In this document: positions 58,301 through 64,000 of the stretch, one piece after another
Layout: every line of letters starts with the position of its first letter
Numbering within the stretch: the first letter of the stretch is position 1
Source of the DNA: Haemonchus contortus
Taxonomy: Eukaryota; Nematoda; Chromadorea; Rhabditida; Trichostrongylidae
NCBI GenBank assembly: GCA_000469685.2
Contig: LS997566.1
Location: 41,270,420 to 41,334,419 of the forward strand
Direction of reading: 5' to 3'
DNA: 64,000 nt
Position numbers and translations under genes: made by a program
The notes under the pieces: model-generated
The model's input: only the letters and a program-made list of their open reading frames with translations
The model's database searches: none
Told to the model about the DNA's origin: nothing

Positions 58301-61300
58301 GATGATATTCAAACCGCTATCCTATTAGTAATTCAAATTCTTATCGCAGTGGTGAGTGTATGTATACAAAAAATGTCTTCGTCTTTATCCCGTAATTGTG
58401 CTTCATTTGAGGATGATTGTGCTACTGCCATGAAACGCTCAAAGTCTTAGACCCGCTTGGGAGGGTAGGAGCACCGAGATGTATATCGGCTGTTCATAGC
58501 CACTCATTGGACATTTCCCAACGAATGAGGATGCACATAGCTGCATGGCTTATGGCCTTGTTTAAGGCACAGTTCACGATAGTTTCAGGTTATCTCCCCT
58601 TTAGAAGGAATAATAGCAGCGATAGTCCGGAGTAGTGCAAAAGAGACGAAAAAATCCGGAAATTGGCGTATTTCAAGGCATGTAAGGCTTCGGAATTCGC
58701 AAAATTCGGGGCTGGTCCAGAATGTGGTGACAAAAGTTGCATAGAAGGAGTATCAGGAGGAGCTGCCCCATTGTATGTGCCGCTGCTACAGTAAGCTTGC
58801 TTATTATTGGCTACAGTAAGCTGCCTTCGTGCAACGCCTACGTCTCCGTGGTGCAACTTAGAAGCTTCTACGGCGCCGAGAGAACTCGTCCGCCTCTGGG
58901 TCTGTACGTCGGCTGAGCGATTTTGGAACCTTTGTTACGCTTGAATTGGACCCTTTTTTCGACAAAACACCGGCTCCTGTGTTCTTCTTGACGATTATAG
59001 GTTCATCCTAAGGCGTAAGCTCAGAAACCATTTTTATCGTGGACTGTGCTTTTAAATCTGGGCTGAAGTGATTCTTAAACATTAAACGTGGTCAAAGCAC
59101 ATACTGATAATTACTGATCATCCTGTTATTGGTTTTGAAATACTACAATAAAATGAGGCTTCTACTTTTCTGAGAAATGAATGTATTTTCACTCTTTGAA
59201 TTGTTTTCGTAAACAACTAATGGAAGGATGTTACTCCAATGAATTGTTATGAGTAAAAAAGGATACTAATCTCACGTAATCCTTGGTTCTATGCAATAGG
59301 CAACTGTGAATTAGAGAACGTAAGTAGGGTAAACAATTTGTAAATTATATAGAGTAGCAGAGCATCCAAAGATCATAGCTCGAATAGATCTTTTTTTCAG
59401 AAATAGTACTTTCCTTGGTTTGTTTCCTGAATTTGTTAAACAATCTTTTTATTTTCAGATAGCCATACTATTACTGATTTACAATAGATGGCGTACGAAG
59501 AGATCTCTCGGAATCGGTACCAATCTAAGCACAAGATATCAACTTGCTGAGAATATTCGTGTTCTAAAAATTATAGTTCCGGTATCTTTGAATGAATACA
59601 TTTTTGAGTTTTGAGATCATCAGTATCAAAATAGATTGTGATAGCACTTTGTAGGCACAGGCCAGTAGAGGAGAAGCTTTAGGTGTCACCTATTCTCTCT
59701 CGTTGCGACGGGTTCATTCTTTGAGTGAAAAAAAGCAAAAAAAACCCTTGGTATGAAGGTGTGGTATAGCCTCAGCCAAGATGGTACAGCTCTTTATTTA
59801 GTCAACGTTTCGACTTTGTCGCCTTCGTCAGGACCTGAAAGTCAGAAAGGCTTTGAGATTCATCCAATTCACGCACCACAGACTTCAGTTAGCTCAAGTA
59901 TAACCTACAGAAAACTAAAAAAACCGACTTGAAACAAGCAGGCATCCAGTGCAATCAAGGTCTAAATTGACGAAAAAATGTCAGGGGGACCCTGTCTGTT
60001 GTATCTTTGCTGGTTCTTTACCTTTTTTATTTACTCTCTGGATAAACAGTGGAAGCCTACACTCTTTGATTTCTCCTTTCCTTTTTGTTAGAAAGTCGTT
60101 TATAATATCTGCAATTCAGGTTATATTTTTTGATTTATCATTAACAATATGCGATATAATAAGCCGAGTTATGTACACGATCGCACAAGTAGTGAAGTGC
60201 TCGAGCAATGTATTTGGCATACTTTATGTCACTTTCAAATTTGTAAGTTTATTGTGATTGTGCAAAATTGTTTGTTTACCTCATAGGCACAATTACCACG
60301 ATAGATATGGTTTCGGAGATTTTCCCTGGAACTAACCTGTAACCTATAATACAAGGATATAACATAAGGGACGCTGTCTTTTCAAGAAAAGATCTAGACA
60401 GAGCAAAGTAAGGACCCCAATGTTGGCTCATTTGACGAAGCCCCTAGTCGGACGAGTTCTCACGGCGTTGTGAGGCTGAAGGGTTAGCACCATTCGAACG
60501 AGGACGCACACATTGCACGCATGCAGCTTCCTGTAGCCAGCTATACGCAATGGAACGCACATTTGAACAGCTCGTCCAGATACCCCTTCCATGCCTAGGA
60601 GTCGCCGTGTATCCTTCTGTTTGCGCCGACTCACCCATTTTCTTCTTCATTCTCGCAATGTTCTGAACTACCAGCTCCATTATTCGATTAAAACTGGATA
60701 CCCCAGAATTACCCGTGAACAGCGCATCCAAATTGGCCACTGGACAGCCGGATGGATTCAAATAGCCGATTCGTAAACTGGATAAAACGGATTATGGAAG
60801 CTGAAACAGATCTTAACATAGGAATAGAAAAGGCACAAAAATAAGATGTCAGCTCTGAGCTCTGAATTGCGGGTTGGCGGGCATACATGTCCCGATTTTC
60901 ATCAGCACCAGCGCTCGCGGCAGTAGCCCTGCGGTAATAACCGTACTCTTCCACTATAGATTCAGCCCAACCCTTTTGTTGCGAGCAGGCACGAGGAGAA
61001 TGCGACGAGGGTGGTACGCCGTCCAAGTATAAACTCCCCGCACTCATATAGGTGAAACTTGATCTAAACACAAAGTATTGTGGTGTTGTGTTGAAAAGTT
61101 AGAGAGAAACGGCCTGACTCCCATTTTCAACTTAAAATATTGATTGCCGAATTTCAGCTCAGCTTTTTATTCCAACTGTGTACCCCCCTTTCTGTTCTCT
61201 TCTTCCATCCTGTGTTCCAGAAGTTCACAAAAATTGGTACCCTATGCCAGAGCAATTCGCAGAGTGACAACAGGTGGCGTCATTGTTGTTTACCTCATTT

Positions 61301-61337
61301 ATTACTTAATCTCTATATGGTTTACATCATTAAATAG
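55316..61337 (+). CDS. Gene D: seven-transmembrane chemoreceptor, tandem paralogue of gene C
   Basis: Seven coding exons: 55316-55449, 56390-56502, 56568-56698, 58247-58351, 59459-59581, 60120-60242 and 61158-61337, giving 302 residues. The first six exons have exactly the lengths found in gene C (134, 113, 131, 105, 123, 123) and the same phases. Shared motifs include CFHPFF, SYAISDVFE, VERFVASWF, STRYQLAENIRVLK and FFHPVFQKF. All seven hydrophobic segments are present and no stop interrupts the chain, so the gene looks intact. The start MACL lies 29 bases after a TTCCTCAG acceptor-like site, consistent with leader trans-splicing. The C terminus is 20 residues longer than in gene C and has a Cys/Leu-rich end, which may reflect a lost donor site or a shifted stop. 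Intron 3 holds a 1.3-kb Tc1/mariner-class element. Confidence 0.82.
56822..58121 (+). mobile_element. Tc1/mariner-class element in gene D intron 3
   Basis: Inverted ends CAGGGTGCGGCAAAAGTTCT and complement are flanked by TA at 56820-56821 and 58122-58123. Length is 1300 bases. It has the same orientation as gene D. Its ends differ from those of the two elements in the equivalent intron of gene C, so these are independent insertions. Confidence 0.92.
56950..58070 (+). pseudogene. Tc1/mariner-class transposase, broken
   Basis: Readable blocks in order are KDKSKNGKPKSATTKEIGKI-like DNA-binding linker, ILFTDKCLFS with the first catalytic Asp, HPKLLMVFRAITSDGKMSLI, HFGNRTWTYQQGSAPAHR where the second catalytic Asp of Q-Q-D-S-A-P-A-H is Gly, and PGLDPLDYSVW with the third acid. 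The frame is broken at about 57222 and 57450. Loss of the second Asp plus the breaks indicates an inactive copy. Confidence 0.85.
58395..58540 (+). repeat. SINE-like repeat remnant in gene D intron 4
   Basis: A jumbled partial copy in which TGCTACTGCCATGAAACGCT and CTTGGGAGGGTAGGAGCACC match pieces of the family body. It directly precedes a MITE. Confidence 0.4.
58561..59055. mobile_element. MITE of the GGCACAGTTCACGATA family, copy 5
   Basis: Left end TTTAAGGCACAGTTCACGAT and inverted right end ATCGTGGACTGTGCTTTTAA. The interior matches 40990-41476. It lies in gene D intron 4. The 20-base terminus is the best-preserved of the family. Confidence 0.75.
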
Positions 61338-63242
61338 TGATGCTCATATGATTATTCCATGAAACATTTAGGGTCGTGATCCGAAACATTCTCGGTACAG
61401 TGATCAATGAAGGCCATACAGCAGATAAGTGCTTTACGACACTTCAGCAAACGTGGGAAAAAACGTGAACGCTACGATGAGAATAGTTATGTAGTGATAC
61501 TGAGCTGGGCTTTGTATCTCCGTGTTTTTGCCCACTGATGTTTGTCCCATTTGAGAAATCGTAAAACGATTTGTTTTCTCGCTTTTTGGTATTGTTGTTT
61601 TGGTTTCTGCAGTGAGGTAACCCTTCAACACATCCAAGTTCCTCACCTGCATTCTCGAGAATGCTATATTCTGAGGTCAACATATTTATTTGATTATACT
61701 TGGAAGCGACATGCTAGACCCTGGAAGGAGTAGTAAGAAGACAACACGATTGCGACATAATGAAGGAGAACAAAAGAAAAAGGAAACTGGAAAACAAAAG
61801 AAACACAAAGATCGCACTTAAAAGTAAACAATGTATAGTACTGAGATACTGGGAAGCAAGTGCACAACACCATAATACGCTGACAAAAGTACTTATTGCA
61901 CCTAAGGCTGTGCGAAGGATGGGACAGTAATAGAATATGGAAAGGTCGTGTATAATATATATATACACTATATGGTAGTGTATAGTGCATACTCGGGCTA
62001 AAAAAACGTCTGCCAGAAAATGATGACCAACCAAACTTCAACACTGTATCAGTAGAATGTGTGTCTAGCTTTTATTTCAAGGAAATTTGCCTTGTACAAT
62101 GGTGACTGTTGTGCAAACGCGAACTTGTCATTATTCGTGAACTTGACGTTTCCTGAGATTTAGTGATACGCTTTTCGCCAAGCGGAGATTTTTCTACAAC
62201 AGCTAACCCAATCCACACTCGTTCTAACTGATCGAATCATCCTGAATGCTTACGAGTCTGATTAAACGAGAACTCGTGATAAGTTAACATATTTTGAAGG
62301 ATCTGAACTTTCATGTATCTTTTCAGCTCAGCTTTTTCTGAATAAAACTGACTAATTCTCTTGGATACGCTACAATAGTTTCATTTATCGACTCGGCTTG
62401 ACATTCTCAAATCAAATTCAATTCCACCGATGAGCCACAACGGACCATGTGATGGAGTCCAGTCGTTGTCGTCACAGACTGATTCGAAAAAAGAGTAATG
62501 ATTCAGACATCTACGAAACGGATGTGATGTCACATAACTGGATTTGAAGCCTCTCGAGTTTCGCTTCGAACAGCGCAAAGCGAAATGTGAAACTGAGTAG
62601 TCCTGGACTTATGCTAAAAAAGGCATAATTCTACTGCATGAATACATAATCTCACATTCCTCAACATGATGCATACGGTAACCTCATTTCTAACCTTCAA
62701 ACGCCAGTTCTACTTAGTGTTCAGGTGATGAACTCCTGTCAGGGAAGGGTTCCAGCTCCCTGTAACATTGAATAGAGACCTAGATATATCGATAGTGCTT
62801 GAAAAGTTATTATTAAATATGGAAATTCAGACTGTAAATACCTAAAGGTGTGAGCGTTCAAAGTGTGCATGTTTGAAGCATGGAGAGACAGTGCCAGTTC
62901 ATAAGCGCAGTTGCCCGCAATGTCCACAAGGGTCACCGTGGCGTAGTGGCACTACCCTCCCTCTATAGGTAAGCGATAAGGGTTTGCTCCCCGCTGTCGC
63001 GATGAAGTCGCGATGCTTCCCCTCCTTCCTCCTTACTGAGGGCTTCTTGATAATAGCTTAACCCGACACTTCATAACGAAATCTCGGACTCCCTCTTCCG
63101 GTTTCTACAGAGTAGTGCTGTGGAAATGGTGGTTTCTTCGAATTTCATCATTGGAGTAAAGATGGAAAGGCTCAACGCGGGCCATCAAAGTATCTTCTAG
63201 GCTAGTGAGGACTCGAATTCCATCCTTCCATGTGATACAGAA
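61338..63242. other. Intergenic downstream of gene D
   Basis: No coding motifs recognised. At 62325 a TTTTCAG followed by CTCAGCTTTTTCTGAATAAA resembles the start of gene D's last exon (CTCAGCTTTTTATTCC) and includes an AATAAA. It could be a duplicated exon remnant or the distal 3' end. Confidence 0.3.
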
Positions 63243-63475
63243 GGTATTCCATTTAGCAGTGGCGTAGGTATGTGGCCTGTGCAATTACTTGCGCTGGTTA
63301 GCTGATGTACGAGTCAGTGTTCTCATCCTCCTAGACGAGTCTGCCACCAAGTAACCGACCCCAGGGGATAGAAGGCTCGGTTTACCTAGACAGCTACTGA
63401 TTTGGGATTCGAAATCGTGACGATGCGTGTGTAATAGTCAACCACCCGTCACTACACCACCTCCGCCCGTAGGAA
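63243..63475 (-). repeat. tRNA-derived SINE-like repeat, minus-strand copy
   Basis: The reverse complement begins GGCGGAGGTGGTGTAGTGAC (A-box-like), has the B box GATTTCGAATCCC, then TAGGTAAACCGAGCC, and the CAGACTCGTCTAGGAGGATG block of the family body. Confidence 0.65.
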
Positions 63476-63697
63476 TAAAAGGGCATATAAATTTAAATGT
63501 GTGATGAATTCATACGTAAAGGACATGATTAATAAAGAGATAAAGGAAAATGGATAATCAAGGTAAACTGAGTACAAGGAACCACACCTCGAACCGAATG
63601 TGTACACAAAGTGAATGAAAATCAAAACAAACTCATGATTATCACCGAAACATAGAAGATCGTGGTATGAACCATTCTTAGTTTTTACTTGTGAAGT

Positions 63698-63749
63698 ATG
63701 GCAGAAAGCGACCGAGCGTCGGAGCCAGACGATGGAGCCGGTAAAAGTT
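63698..63749 (+). CDS. Candidate first exon of another gene
   Basis: An ATG at 63698 opens a short polar frame (MAESDRASEPDDGAGKS) that runs into a perfect donor GTAAGT at 63750, leaving phase 1. No further exon is visible in the remaining 250 bases, which hold a small MITE. The call depends on a single donor and on composition, so it is tentative, and no product can be suggested. Confidence 0.35.
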
Positions 63750-63812
63750 GTAAGTATTACATATGTAGATACTGGCCAAAGAGTTTACGTATTCTGATTG
63801 ACTAAAACGAAG

Positions 63813-63976
63813 ATTCAGTCCGGCACTCGGCTCTTACAGTAACCCCCTGGCTTACCCCACCACCCATCCCCGTGTCCTTGCCCAGAGCCTCTTTTCGACG
63901 CGTCGTATATGTGACGGGTAAAAATTTACGTGTTAACACGTGCCGGATTACTGTAAGGCCGAGTGCCGGACTGAAT
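63813..63976. mobile_element. Short MITE with 29-bp inverted ends
   Basis: The left end ATTCAGTCCGGCACTCGGCT with TTACAGTAA is matched by the inverted right end ACTGTAAGGCCGAGTGCCGG then ACTGAAT. Total length is 164 bases with no coding sequence. It is unlike the other miniature elements in the window. Confidence 0.85.
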
Positions 63977-64000
63977 TTTCGTGCCTGTTTCTGATTGACG

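Noticed and set aside
60290..60850. Possible sixth copy of the GGCACAGTTCACGATA MITE family
   Set aside because: Only a degenerate left end (GGCACAATTACCACGATAG) and a loosely similar interior are visible, with no convincing right end.
62381..62578. A 65-residue minus-strand frame
   Set aside because: No splice partner, family motif or second copy within the window was found.

Overview
The window looks like nematode nuclear DNA, most likely from a strongylid (hookworm-type) genome. Coding exons are short and scattered, acceptors are mostly TTTCAG-like, transcripts end at AATAAA, and there are two seven-transmembrane chemoreceptor genes of the nematode Sra superfamily. Much of the rest is decayed transposons, foldback elements and tRNA-derived repeats. 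No bacterial or organellar sequence was recognised. The organism assignment is inference.

Four multi-exon genes lie on the + strand as two tandem pairs. I built each model by comparing the two members of a pair and requiring matching splice sites, intron phases and exon lengths. Pair 1 (gene A, about 4.8-12.8 kb; gene B, about 23.1-32.8 kb) encodes a family I do not recognise: signal peptide, ectodomain with six conserved cysteines ending in a CxC-x4-C motif, Ser/Thr-rich mucin-like stalk, one transmembrane helix and a short lysine-rich cytoplasmic tail. A lysine-rich terminal exon at the left edge (16-208) may be the end of a third member. Pair 2 (gene C, 38.8-47.3 kb; gene D, 55.3-61.3 kb) encodes seven-transmembrane receptors of about 282 and 302 residues. 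Six of their seven coding exons have identical lengths. A candidate first exon of a fifth gene lies at 63698-63749.

Mobile DNA fills introns and intergenic space. There are five Tc1/mariner-class insertions with TA target sites: one in gene A, one in gene B, two back to back in gene C intron 3, and one of another family in the same intron of gene D. A decayed RTE-type retrotransposon separates A from B, and three more RTE 3' fragments occur. A TTAA-flanked piggyBac-like miniature element lies in gene C intron 5. A miniature inverted-repeat family with GGCACAGTTCACGATA ends has five copies. Foldback elements occur at 11.3-12.3, 50.2-52.1, 53.9-54.1 and 54.1-54.4 kb. tRNA-derived SINE-like repeats occur about ten times. 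A decayed tyrosine recombinase lies at 52.3-53.1 kb, between the two receptor genes.

The most notable items are the unrecognised six-cysteine, mucin-stalk membrane protein pair, the conserved chemoreceptor pair, the large foldback with a duplicated core, and the tyrosine recombinase relic.
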